Part shown: positions 1-6,712 of the stretch, piece by piece | Position numbering within the stretch: position 1 is the stretch's first letter | Layout of the letters: each line of letters opens with the position of its first letter | Translations under genes and position numbers: made by a program | IMG/VR virus record: IMGVR_UViG_3300028394_000272 | Span: 1 to 26,983 of that record | Length of the DNA stretch: 26,983 bases | DNA from: a virus | Reading direction: 5' to 3' (one strand) | Notes under the pieces: model-generated | What the model saw: the letters and a program-made list of their open reading frames with translations, nothing else | Database searches by the model: none | What the model was told of the DNA's origin: nothing

Positions 1-531
1 CGTCATCTCAAGGCTGAACTTACACAACTACACGAAGACATCAAAGTTGCTCGCGAGAACAATTTTGGACGTCGTATCTTTGAAGCATACGCTGCTGAAT
101 TTGGTGCAACTCATCTCAATGAGAACGCTGAAGTCCGCAAGTTGTACGACCTAGTAAGTCGCAAAGATCGTCAGTTGGCGGAAGCCATCAAGCTCGGACA
201 CAAGGCGAAAGTCTTGATCGAGCACAAGGAACGCGAAGTGCGTATGTTAAAAGAATCCAATGAACGTGACAGCACATTGGAGATGCTGTTGGCTCCTCTC
301 AACAAGGAAAAAGCAGAAACCATGCGTAATTTGCTCGAAAGTGTACAGACAACCCGTCTGAAAAATGCTTTTGAAAAATATCTACCAGCAGTGTTGGAAG
401 ACAGATCAATGAGAACCTCTAAAGTTATCACTGAACAAGTCACCGCAGTAACTGGTAATAAAACTGTATCCAATGTTCCACAAGAAGAACGCAGCAATGT
501 GATCGACTTGAAGCGTTTGGCAGGATTATAA
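1..531 (+). CDS. gp22: Prohead core/scaffold protein, gp22-like (5' partial)
   Basis: The frame is open from base 1, so the gene begins upstream of the window; 176 residues are visible. The segment NNFGRRIFEAYAAEF (about residues 20-34), followed by THLNENAEVRKL, is the conserved block I recognise from gp22-type prohead core proteins of T4-like phages. The rest is highly charged (K/E/R-rich) and looks helical or coiled-coil, as expected for an internal scaffold that shapes the prohead and is later degraded by the gp21 protease. Its position directly upstream of the capsid gene matches the T4 order 22-23. It ends 22 bases before the capsid start. A TTG at 142 could be read as a start, but the conserved block lies upstream of it, so that start is wrong. 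The family assignment is from memory of the motif. Confidence 0.8.
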   Translation, partial: RHLKAELTQLHEDIKVARENNFGRRIFEAYAAEFGATHLNENAEVRKLYDLVSRKDRQLAEAIKLGHKAKVLIEHKEREVRMLKESNERDSTLEMLLAPLNKEKAETMRNLLESVQTTRLKNAFEKYLPAVLEDRSMRTSKVITEQVTAVTGNKTVSNVPQEERSNVIDLKRLAGL

Positions 532-540
532 TCATTTAAT

Positions 541-547
541 AAAGGAG
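541..547 (+). promoter_or_regulatory. Strong Shine-Dalgarno of the capsid gene
   Basis: AAAGGAG lies 6 bases before the ATG at 554. It is the best ribosome binding site among the head genes here and fixes the capsid start. No TAAATA late-promoter motif is visible in the 22-base gap, so the capsid promoter is presumably upstream or shared with the scaffold gene. Confidence 0.8.
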
Positions 548-553
548 ACTTAA

Positions 554-1750
554 ATGTCACAAGAACTATTAGAGAGCCGCTGGGGCGAAACAAAAGAAGC
601 CCTGCTCGAAGGTCTTAACGGATCTAAGCGCAATAGCATGGGTGTTATCCTTGAAAACACTCGCAAGTACCTGAAAGAAAATGCATCCGCAGGTTCTACA
701 GGCGCTGGTAATATCGCCACATTAAACCGTGTGATTCTTCCAGTTATCCGTCGTGTTATGCCAACCGTTATCGCTAACGAATTGGTTGGTGTTCAGCCCA
801 TGACTGGTCCTGTTGGTCAGATCCACACCCTGCGTGTGCGTTATGCCCAGAGTTTGACTGACACTTCTGCTGCTGCAACTAGCGTTACAGCCGGCCAAGA
901 AGCGTTGAGCCCATTCACAATCGCTACTGCGTATTCTACCGTACCACAAGGTACCAGCACAGCTACCAACTACACTGGTGGCGCTACAGCTACCATGGAA
1001 GGTACTGGCGGTAAGCAGATTTCTGTTCAGATCCTGAAGCAGGCAGTTGAAGCTCGCACACGTAAGTTGCAAGCTCGTTGGACCTTTGAATCTGCACAAG
1101 ACGCACAAGCCATGCATGGTATTGACGTTGAAGCAGAAATCATGGCTGCACTGGCACAAGAAATTACAGCTGAAATTGACCAAGAGATCTTGTTGTCTCT
1201 GCGTTCGTTGGCAGCTACTGAGTTTACATACAACCAAGCTACCGTTAGTGGTACAGCTACATTTGTTGGTGACGAACACGCCGCTCTGGCAGTTCTGATC
1301 AACCGTGTTGCTAACTTGATCGCCCAACGCACACGTCGTGGCGCTGGTAACTACGCTGTTGTTAGCTCTGCTGCATTGACCGTACTGCAAAGTGCGACCA
1401 CAAGTGCATTTGCTCGTACCACAGAAGGTACATTCGAAGCACCTACCAACACCAAGTTTGTTGGCACACTGAACGGCGCTATGCGTGTGTTCGTTGACAG
1501 CTATGCCAGCGATACCACTCCTGTGCTGGTTGGTTACAAAGGTAGCTCGGAAGCTGACGCTCCTGCATTCTACTGCCCATACATTCCGTTGATGAGCAGT
1601 GGTGTTGTTCTGGATCCAAGCACCTTCGAACCAGTCGTGTCGTTCATGACACGTTATGGTTACATCGAATTGACCAACACCGCAAGCAGCTTCGGCAATG
1701 CTGGCGATTATGTTGGTGAGATCGCTGTGTCGAACCTTTCGTTCTCCTAA
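554..1750 (+). CDS. gp23: Major capsid protein, gp23-like
   Basis: This 398-residue protein forms the hexameric shell of the T4-type head. Diagnostic stretches are LNRVILPVIRRVMPTVIANE and VGVQPMTGPVGQIHTLRVRY (about residues 57-95) near the start, and YCPYIPL plus DPSTFEPVVSFMTRYG near the end; all match the gp23 pattern. T4 gp23 is 521 residues, so this copy is short, probably with a reduced insertion domain. The N-terminal arm carries three sites of the (L/I)xE type recognised by the gp21 prohead protease, ending at E7, E19 and E34; cleavage in this arm would give the mature protein. The start is set by the AAAGGAG at 541. A terminator follows 32 bases after the stop, so the scaffold-capsid unit probably ends here. 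Identity is very secure; the cleavage site is inference. Confidence 0.97.
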   Translation: MSQELLESRWGETKEALLEGLNGSKRNSMGVILENTRKYLKENASAGSTGAGNIATLNRVILPVIRRVMPTVIANELVGVQPMTGPVGQIHTLRVRYAQSLTDTSAAATSVTAGQEALSPFTIATAYSTVPQGTSTATNYTGGATATMEGTGGKQISVQILKQAVEARTRKLQARWTFESAQDAQAMHGIDVEAEIMAALAQEITAEIDQEILLSLRSLAATEFTYNQATVSGTATFVGDEHAALAVLINRVANLIAQRTRRGAGNYAVVSSAALTVLQSATTSAFARTTEGTFEAPTNTKFVGTLNGAMRVFVDSYASDTTPVLVGYKGSSEADAPAFYCPYIPLMSSGVVLDPSTFEPVVSFMTRYGYIELTNTASSFGNAGDYVGEIAVSNLSFS

Positions 1751-1782
1751 TCAGAGAATCTCCCAGGGATGGGAAGGCAAAG

Positions 1783-1804
1783 AACCTGCTTCGGCAGGTT
1801 TTTT
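1783..1804 (+). terminator. Intrinsic terminator after the capsid gene
   Basis: A perfect 7-bp stem, AACCTGC (1783-1789) with GCAGGTT (1794-1800), closes a TTCG tetraloop in C(UUCG)G context, an exceptionally stable loop. The T run 1799-1804 follows directly. It lies between the capsid stop (1750) and the next start (1822). Confidence 0.92.
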
Positions 1805-1821
1805 GTTGGCTATATAAACGC

Positions 1822-2712
1822 ATGATATATCACTTAAATCCTGCACAATATTACACAAATAGAACGTATCTAACACAATGGTTTGATAAGGACACGTTGG
1901 TTATCACCGATAATGATTTTGAAAATATTGATCAAACCCAAGAGTTACTAAAAGCTCATCCTTTACAAAATCGTGTGTTAGATAATACACACAATCCTTA
2001 TCCGGACAACAGAATTCAAATTACAATAGATCCAACACTGACCAATAATTTTGACTATTGGTATCGTCCCAAACCTGGGATGCACTTCTTTCCGTTGTTT
2101 TTATGGATGTTTAGTCTGCGCACCAATCTTTGGTGGCAAGGATTCAGTATGGATTCAGGCAACAGCAAGACCCAGGAAATCATGTGTTTGAATCATAAAC
2201 CTAGACCGTTTCGAATTCAGTTGTTTGAAGAATTTAAACAAAAGAATCTACTAGATAGTATGATGTACACGTTTCCGGAATATCGTAATTTACCCGGTGA
2301 GTTTCCAGAAATTAATAGAGCCGACGCTGGTGTTGATCACGAAGTTTACGATCAGTATGCTGTGAATATTGTAACTGAAACTGCAATTGATTTGTCTTAT
2401 CTCAGTGAAAAAACCTGCAAGCCTTTTATAGCCAGGCAAATTCCTATCATTGTATCCAGTGTAGGTGTCAATCAATTCCTTAAAGATATTGGATTAGATA
2501 TGTTTGAAGATATTGTTCCATGGCCAACTTGGGATAGCGAATTGGACAAAAACATCCGTATAAACAAAATTGTTGAATTTGTAGAGCAATGGATTAAATC
2601 AGGCACTGTATTAGAAGATTATTATCGAGTGATTGATAGAGTTGAACGTAATAAAAAATACTTTCATAGCGAAAAGTTCAGAGATATTATCATGGTCCAG
2701 ATGTCATTTTAA
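1822..2712 (+). CDS. Putative glycosyltransferase (fucosyltransferase/exostosin-like C-terminus)
   Basis: A 296-residue protein. The recognisable part is residues about 183-233: NIVTETAIDLSYLSEKTCKP, then PIIVSS and FLKDIGLDMFEDIVPW. The TE...(S/T)EKT.KP...P(I/F)I pattern is the nucleotide-sugar-binding end of GT10-like/exostosin-like transferases that are frequent in large phages and algal viruses. The N-terminal half (Trp/Tyr-rich, PKPGMHFFPLFLWMF) I do not recognise. The donor sugar and acceptor cannot be told. No good Shine-Dalgarno precedes the ATG at 1822, but the next Met is near residue 86. The gene is visibly A+T-rich: two 60-base lines (1861 and 2461) are 35% and 30% G+C, against 57% for the capsid line at 781, which suggests separate acquisition. 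It sits alone behind a terminator, so it may be weakly or differently expressed. Confidence 0.6.
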   Translation: MIYHLNPAQYYTNRTYLTQWFDKDTLVITDNDFENIDQTQELLKAHPLQNRVLDNTHNPYPDNRIQITIDPTLTNNFDYWYRPKPGMHFFPLFLWMFSLRTNLWWQGFSMDSGNSKTQEIMCLNHKPRPFRIQLFEEFKQKNLLDSMMYTFPEYRNLPGEFPEINRADAGVDHEVYDQYAVNIVTETAIDLSYLSEKTCKPFIARQIPIIVSSVGVNQFLKDIGLDMFEDIVPWPTWDSELDKNIRINKIVEFVEQWIKSGTVLEDYYRVIDRVERNKKYFHSEKFRDIIMVQMSF

Positions 2713-2720
2713 AATAAATA
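2713..2720 (+). promoter_or_regulatory. Candidate late promoter (AATAAATA)
   Basis: AATAAATA ends 23 bases before the ATG at 2744, and its last six bases match the T4 late consensus TATAAATA. The same TAAATA core recurs at similar distances before other genes in the window. The local sequence is A+T-rich, so on its own this site would be weak evidence. Confidence 0.3.
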
Positions 2721-2743
2721 AATCATACAAATTGGACACCACC

Positions 2744-3976
2744 ATGAAAATAAATGAAATTGAACCTAGACGTCTTGACGAAGCTCTCCCACCGTGGATG
2801 TCAAAAGGAATCCAACCAGTTGTTAAGTATGCCGAACCATACTTTAACAAGGCTGTGCAAGCAGCATCATCGGCAATGAAACCCAGGATCGTCATGCAAC
2901 CTGGAGAAACAATGGATCAGGCAATAGCCAGAATAAAAGCAGCAACGCCTGCAAGTGCAGAAGTGGGTGGAATAAAAGCCGCAGACCCATTGGTGTCGGA
3001 CGCAGAAAGAGCAGCACTTGGAATACTTCCTCCTCCCGAAAGATCCGGTCTGTCGTCATTCTTTAAACGTCGTGGAGATACAGGATTTGATCCTAATCTT
3101 AACAAGACACAGGCATTACCGGACTATTTGCAAAATATGCCACCGGCCAGCATAGGTTCGCCTCCAAAACCAAAACCTAAAGCAGACACATCTGCAGCCG
3201 ACAGAGAAGTTCGTAAAACCCATGACATGAATCCACGTATGCCTAACAAAGGCAAACCCAGTGCTGAAGCTGAGGCATTTGCAGCCGAAAAAGCAGCACG
3301 AGCTGAAAAACAAGCAGCTGAAGAATTAGCAGCAGCTGAAAGACAAGCAGCAGCTGAAAGACGAGCAGCCGAATTACCTGCTGACTTTGAGCCGCCAATG
3401 TCTGCCAATGCACCAGCACCAGCAGCACCAGCAGCACCAGCAGCACCAGCAGCACCAGCACCTGCAGCAGATACCGTGACTTTACCACGAGATTTTGCAG
3501 ATCGGTTATTGAGCATGGCCGAACGCGATCCGGCAGCAGCCCAGGAACAAGCCAAGCAATGGGGATGGTGGGGTAAAAAAGGACTAACCGCTGCTGGGGT
3601 TGCCGCATTAGGCGCTGCTGCACCATCAGTAATCAATGCAGTCAGACCCGGCACAGTTCCGGACTATTACAATCCAGTTTCTATTGCCACGCAAGGACCT
3701 GAAAAAGTTTTGGCTCCTAAGCCGTTGCCACCAGACCGTGCAGGTCCAACAGTAAAAGAAATACCAACTGACTGGTCTCCTTCCTCACCGGCTGCTTCTA
3801 CCGAGACACCGGCTCCGGCTGCTGACAAAACACCTGCTGCTCCAGCAGCACCTGCCAGTGATTCGGCAACCAGTGATGATGCAAAGATACAGGATCTTAG
3901 GAAACTATGGCAAAAAGATAAGATGGATGAGTCAACCGCTGCGCTGAACCGCATGGTGTATCTGTCTAGACTTTAA
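2744..3976 (+). CDS. Ala/Pro-rich hypothetical protein, low complexity
   Basis: A 410-residue protein of unknown function, starting MKINEIEPRRLDEALPPWM. The frame is open back to 2633, but the ATG at 2744 is preferred because it avoids a long overlap with the preceding gene. In order: an N-terminal segment with few features; a charged Ala/Glu/Arg coiled-coil-like helix at about residues 174-212; an Ala-Pro linker at about 223-241 encoded by 9-bp tandem repeats; a hydrophobic, possibly membrane or amphipathic helix at about 273-299 beginning GWWGKKGLTAAGVAALGAAA; a second Pro/Ala-rich stretch; and a charged C-terminus (DLRKLWQKDKMDESTAALNR). This build fits an extended linker, scaffold-like or virion-internal protein, but no family is recognised. 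It converges on the next gene with an 11-bp overlap of the 3' ends and no terminator between. Confidence 0.75.
   Translation: MKINEIEPRRLDEALPPWMSKGIQPVVKYAEPYFNKAVQAASSAMKPRIVMQPGETMDQAIARIKAATPASAEVGGIKAADPLVSDAERAALGILPPPERSGLSSFFKRRGDTGFDPNLNKTQALPDYLQNMPPASIGSPPKPKPKADTSAADREVRKTHDMNPRMPNKGKPSAEAEAFAAEKAARAEKQAAEELAAAERQAAAERRAAELPADFEPPMSANAPAPAAPAAPAAPAAPAPAADTVTLPRDFADRLLSMAERDPAAAQEQAKQWGWWGKKGLTAAGVAALGAAAPSVINAVRPGTVPDYYNPVSIATQGPEKVLAPKPLPPDRAGPTVKEIPTDWSPSSPAASTETPAPAADKTPAAPAAPASDSATSDDAKIQDLRKLWQKDKMDESTAALNRMVYLSRL
3421..3456 (+). repeat. 9-bp tandem repeat encoding the Ala-Pro linker
   Basis: Four perfect tandem copies of AGCAGCACC, flanked by imperfect ones (about 3411-3466). 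The unit is in frame, so copy-number slippage would lengthen or shorten the Ala-Ala-Pro linker of the encoded protein without breaking it. Confidence 0.85.
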
Positions 3977-5114
3977 ACCACTTGAGATACTGGGCCACTT
4001 TCTTAGTGACGCTGGTCCAATCTCCCATCACAGGCTGTCTAAATAGTCTAGCAGTGGAATACCAAGGACTGGAATCTCTGTCTAACAACCAACGCCAATC
4101 AGTGGAATAAGCGTTGAGCATGATCCAAGCTGGACGCCCTAACGCACCGGCCAGGTGTGATATGGCAGTGTCTACACCAATCACCACATCTAAGTTCATT
4201 ATCAATCCTGAAGTTTCTACGAAACTAACAATAGTGCCTGGGTAACATGTGACTCCGGCTTCTGCTAATGCCTGCTCTTCTTCGGCTGTGACATCTATTT
4301 GTAGGTTGATCCACTCGTACTCGGGATTGTTTTTGATCATTTCCAGTATCACAGCAAATGGAACACCTTTGTGTTGATTGAGCCAAGAATCTCTACGACC
4401 ACTCCAGTTGATGCCCACACGCATACGTGTCTTGGGCCCTAGTCGTTGTTGCCAGACTTGCACAGCATGGGGTTGTGCAGTGAGATAACTCTGCACCTTG
4501 GGTATGTTGTCAATAGTAACGCCTAGGATTCCAGGAATGCTCATGATAGGCACCCAGTAATCAAATTCACCCATGTCGGTGGTATAGCTGCCGACCTGTT
4601 GGATGATGTTGCTGTTCTGCATGACCGGAATCAAGCCGTCGGTAATCTGAAGTTTGATCTGGGCACCCATCACATGCAGATTGTACAAGAATCTCACAAA
4701 TTGTATGCAATCGCCGTGCCCTTGTTCTCCCACTACCAAGATAGTTTTGCCCTCTAGTGACTCGCCACGCCAGCGCGGTTGTGGATATTTGGGTTCTGTC
4801 CCGGCCAGATGTTCGTACTGCCACCGAGATTCATAAGCAGGCCATCCCTGCGAATAATCGCCCATGATAAGATGGCACACTGCCAGATTGAATTTGGCTG
4901 TGATGCTGGTGGGATCTAGTATGATGGCATGTTGTAAGAATGGCACAGCACGAGCAGGAAATCCCATCTCGCGCAGAACATTACCATAATTGTTGAATGC
5001 TGCCGAGGACTCTGGATCTTGTACAAATGCCTGGGCGTAGCATGCTATTGCCTTGGCCGGTTCGTGAGTGGAACGATGCTGATTGCCAGCTTCTATTAGG
5101 TCGTTTGATGTCAT
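3966..5114 (-). CDS. TPR protein with GT9/heptosyltransferase-like glycosyltransferase domain
   Basis: A 382-residue protein. Residues 1-100 hold three TPR-like helical pairs (KAIACYAQAFVQDPES, AAFNNYGNVLREMG, KFNLAVCHLIMGDYSQGWPA). The remainder matches the TPR-linked GT9/heptosyltransferase-like family: WRGESLEGKTILVV with EQGHGD (115-135), VGINWSG (233-239), the donor-site-type VDTAISHLAGALGRPAW (314-330) and SSPWYSTARLFRQP (348-361). Bacterial relatives are common; the substrate here is unknown, perhaps host surface glycan or virion protein. This is the only minus-strand gene in the window. It faces the unknown protein gene tail to tail and is divergent from the gene at 5255. No Shine-Dalgarno is visible before its ATG. 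The inverted orientation and family suggest a host-derived insertion (moron), which is inference. Confidence 0.85.
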   Translation of the reverse strand: MTSNDLIEAGNQHRSTHEPAKAIACYAQAFVQDPESSAAFNNYGNVLREMGFPARAVPFLQHAIILDPTSITAKFNLAVCHLIMGDYSQGWPAYESRWQYEHLAGTEPKYPQPRWRGESLEGKTILVVGEQGHGDCIQFVRFLYNLHVMGAQIKLQITDGLIPVMQNSNIIQQVGSYTTDMGEFDYWVPIMSIPGILGVTIDNIPKVQSYLTAQPHAVQVWQQRLGPKTRMRVGINWSGRRDSWLNQHKGVPFAVILEMIKNNPEYEWINLQIDVTAEEEQALAEAGVTCYPGTIVSFVETSGLIMNLDVVIGVDTAISHLAGALGRPAWIMLNAYSTDWRWLLDRDSSPWYSTARLFRQPVMGDWTSVTKKVAQYLKWFKV

Positions 5115-5161
5115 GGAATATTTAATAAAATCCGCTGTGCGGTGTTAAATTTTAACAGGCT

Positions 5162-5169
5162 GCTAAATA
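5162..5169 (+). promoter_or_regulatory. Candidate late promoter (GCTAAATA) in the divergent intergenic region
   Basis: GCTAAATA contains the TAAATA core of the T4 late consensus. It lies 85 bases before the ATG at 5255, in the 140-base gap between divergent genes (5115-5254), the longest gap in the window. It would give a leader of about 80 nt. That leader could form two small hairpins: GGTGT/ACACC (5186-5190 with 5201-5205) and GCGG/CCGC (5214-5217 with 5225-5228). A 7-bp palindrome, TGTTAAA-T-TTTAACA (5143-5157), lies just upstream and could be an operator or chance A+T symmetry. Confidence 0.35.
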
Positions 5170-5241
5170 CTTGTCAACACAATACGGTGTTTTATGCAGG
5201 ACACCACTGCGTAGCGGCTAGAACCCGCATTGGGCTTCTAT

Positions 5242-5247
5242 AAGGAG
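5242..5247 (+). promoter_or_regulatory. Shine-Dalgarno of the gene at 5255
   Basis: AAGGAG lies 7 bases before the ATG at 5255, comparable in strength to the capsid gene site. It suggests a well-translated virion component. Confidence 0.75.
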
Positions 5248-5254
5248 AAATCAA

Positions 5255-6073
5255 ATGGGAAGAGCTCTAAAAATTCAAAAAAACAGTGTTGGTTCGGGTA
5301 CAACAGTAACTGGCACAGTCACAGCATACAACCAAAACATTCTAACTGACGCTGGTTTTCCTAACTTCGGATCGCTGACTAACCCAGCATACAACACACC
5401 AGTTCAAACACTAGACACCACACAATTCTTGGGTGTGGTTGGTGGTTCACCTGCTACTAGTACAGCAAGTGCTACATTTCCAGAAATTGCCGCAGTTGTA
5501 AACATCAGCTTAGCTGATAGCACCAGCACCACAGCAGGCGCAGGCAGAATCATACGTCAAAAAGGAAGCCACAAATTCTTAGTGGCCTACACTGCCGCTG
5601 CTACAGCAGACGAAAGTTTTATTGTTGGTCAAGCCTATCAAGTTTCCACAGTTGGCACCACTGACTGGGCAGCCGTCGGCGCTGGTACTGGTGTAATTGC
5701 AGGTGATATCTTTACAGCCACAGCCGTGGGTGCAGGCACAGGCGAAGCATATCCTGTGGGCGTTTGTGTTTTGTCCAACACAGCCACTCCGGCAGCTGGC
5801 TTCATGAGCATTGCTTACTCTGTAGGTGACAGCTCGGCAGTTTATGCTAGCTATATCACCAACAAGTGGGTGCGTGATTGGAACGGCATGACTTATGGTA
5901 CATACGCTAATTCTAATCTTGGTGTTAACATTCAATCTGGCGAAAATCAATATGTTGCTAACTTCTTCACAGACGAAGGTAACGTGACTGTGTCTGGTGG
6001 CGAAATGGTTGGTTCTACTTCAACTGACAATGCCACAATCCAACTGGCTCAGATCGCCAGCGTCACATCTTAA
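5255..6073 (+). CDS. T4-like virion structural protein (MGRALKIQK family)
   Basis: A 272-residue protein beginning MGRALKIQKNSVGS. This start, together with FLGVVGGSPATST (58-70), RIIRQKGSHKFLV (98-110), YITNKWVRDW (200-209) and YVANFF (233-238), fits a structural protein family I recall from T4-like cyanophages, of unassigned virion position. Residues about 124-166 are an inserted small module, VGQAYQVSTVGTTDW...GDIFTATAVGAGTGEAY, that recurs in otherwise unrelated phage tail and fibre proteins; it looks like an independent beta module. The gene has a strong ribosome binding site and its own terminator 18 bases after the stop, consistent with a single highly expressed late gene. It carries no enzymatic motif. 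It could be a head-decoration or tail protein; the sequence does not decide. Confidence 0.75.
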   Translation: MGRALKIQKNSVGSGTTVTGTVTAYNQNILTDAGFPNFGSLTNPAYNTPVQTLDTTQFLGVVGGSPATSTASATFPEIAAVVNISLADSTSTTAGAGRIIRQKGSHKFLVAYTAAATADESFIVGQAYQVSTVGTTDWAAVGAGTGVIAGDIFTATAVGAGTGEAYPVGVCVLSNTATPAAGFMSIAYSVGDSSAVYASYITNKWVRDWNGMTYGTYANSNLGVNIQSGENQYVANFFTDEGNVTVSGGEMVGSTSTDNATIQLAQIASVTS

Positions 6074-6090
6074 TTTGTTAGGTAGTGGAG

Positions 6091-6121
6091 TCCTCCCAGC
6101 TACATACTGGGAGGATTTTTT
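6091..6121 (+). terminator. Intrinsic terminator fused to the next gene's ribosome binding site
   Basis: A perfect 9-bp stem, TCCTCCCAG (6091-6099) with CTGGGAGGA (6107-6115), has the 7-base loop CTACATA and is followed by six T (6116-6121). The ATG of the next gene starts at 6122. The 3' arm GGGAGG (6109-6114) is also the only ribosome binding site for that gene, and the T run is its spacer. Transcripts that read through would have this site buried in the stem. Confidence 0.93.
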
Positions 6122-6712
6122 ATGAGCAGAGCATTTGTATTAGGTAATGGGCTGAGCCGTCAAGGGATTGATTTAAATCTCTTAAAATCACTTGGCCCTG
6201 TGTATGGTTGCAATGCATTGTATCGCGAGTTCACACCAGACGTTTTGGTCAGCACCGATGTTCCTATCAGCGAAGCCATACAAAAAACAGGATACGCACA
6301 ACGAAATCGAATGTACACACGTCGTCCTTTGCCCGATATGGGTGCAGAACGCATACCTCAAGACTACTTTGGATTCAGTTCAGGCCCGGCAGCAGTAGCA
6401 CTAGCGGCGCTGGATCGTAATGTAGCAATCTACATGGTTGGGTTTGATATGGGCCCAACCAAGCATGGCAAGTTCAACAACTGCTATGCAGACACTGAGT
6501 TCTATAAAAAAAGTTCTTCCAATCCTACCTATGCAGGAAATTGGACAAAACAGCTGGTCAAAATCTGTAAAGATTTTCGTAAAACTAGTTTTTATCGAGT
6601 GGTAGGTGCCAGCACCACAGCCAACATACCAGACTTGAAAAGCCTAGGTAATCTACATCACATGCCCATAGACGACTTTTTGAATCGTATAAATAACACA
6701 AAGGAACTTTGA
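6122..6712 (+). CDS. Sialyltransferase-fold (GT42/DUF115-like) protein
   Basis: A 196-residue protein. The layout resembles GT42 sialyltransferases (Cst-II type) and the related DUF115/MptE-like fold: LGNGLSR near the N-terminus (7-13), YGCNALYREFTPDVLVSTD (28-46), SSGPAAVALAAL (86-97), then IYMVGFDMG (103-111). In Cst-II the equivalent elements are the N-terminal nucleotide loop, the SGV..A.AIALG helix and the IYLSGIDF strand. I recall short proteins of this build in T4-like phages, without assigned function. The catalytic His of GT42 cannot be placed with confidence; H115 and H179/H180 are the candidates. Its ribosome binding site is the arm of the terminator just upstream, so translation probably depends on RNA structure. 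The TGA stop is immediately followed by the ATG of the first giant fibre gene. Confidence 0.6.
   Translation: MSRAFVLGNGLSRQGIDLNLLKSLGPVYGCNALYREFTPDVLVSTDVPISEAIQKTGYAQRNRMYTRRPLPDMGAERIPQDYFGFSSGPAAVALAALDRNVAIYMVGFDMGPTKHGKFNNCYADTEFYKKSSSNPTYAGNWTKQLVKICKDFRKTSFYRVVGASTTANIPDLKSLGNLHHMPIDDFLNRINNTKEL
6688..6695 (+). promoter_or_regulatory. Late promoter, exact T4 consensus TATAAATA
   Basis: TATAAATA is an exact match to the T4 late-promoter -10 element used by the gp55 sigma factor. It lies in the last codons of the preceding gene, 17 bases before the ATG at 6713. A start about 6-7 bases downstream would leave a short leader containing the AAGGAA ribosome binding site (6701-6706). It is the best single promoter candidate in the window. 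Confidence 0.55.

Noticed and set aside
1811-1820. TATATAAACG as a late promoter for the gene at 1822
   Set aside because: A start 6-7 bases downstream would fall at or after the ATG, so it could not produce a usable leader.
2633-2743. N-terminal extension of the Ala/Pro-rich protein
   Set aside because: It would overlap the preceding gene by 80 bases. The ATG at 2744 starts a plausible N-terminus and has a late-promoter-like motif at the usual spacing.
3124-3654. Antisense frame (176 codons), Ala/Ser-rich
   Set aside because: Shadow of the Ala/Pro-rich gene on the plus strand, caused by low-complexity GCA/GCT codons.
5119-5126. ATTAAATA on the minus strand before the TPR-glycosyltransferase
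   Set aside because: It ends only 4 bases before the ATG at 5114, so the transcript would begin past the start codon.
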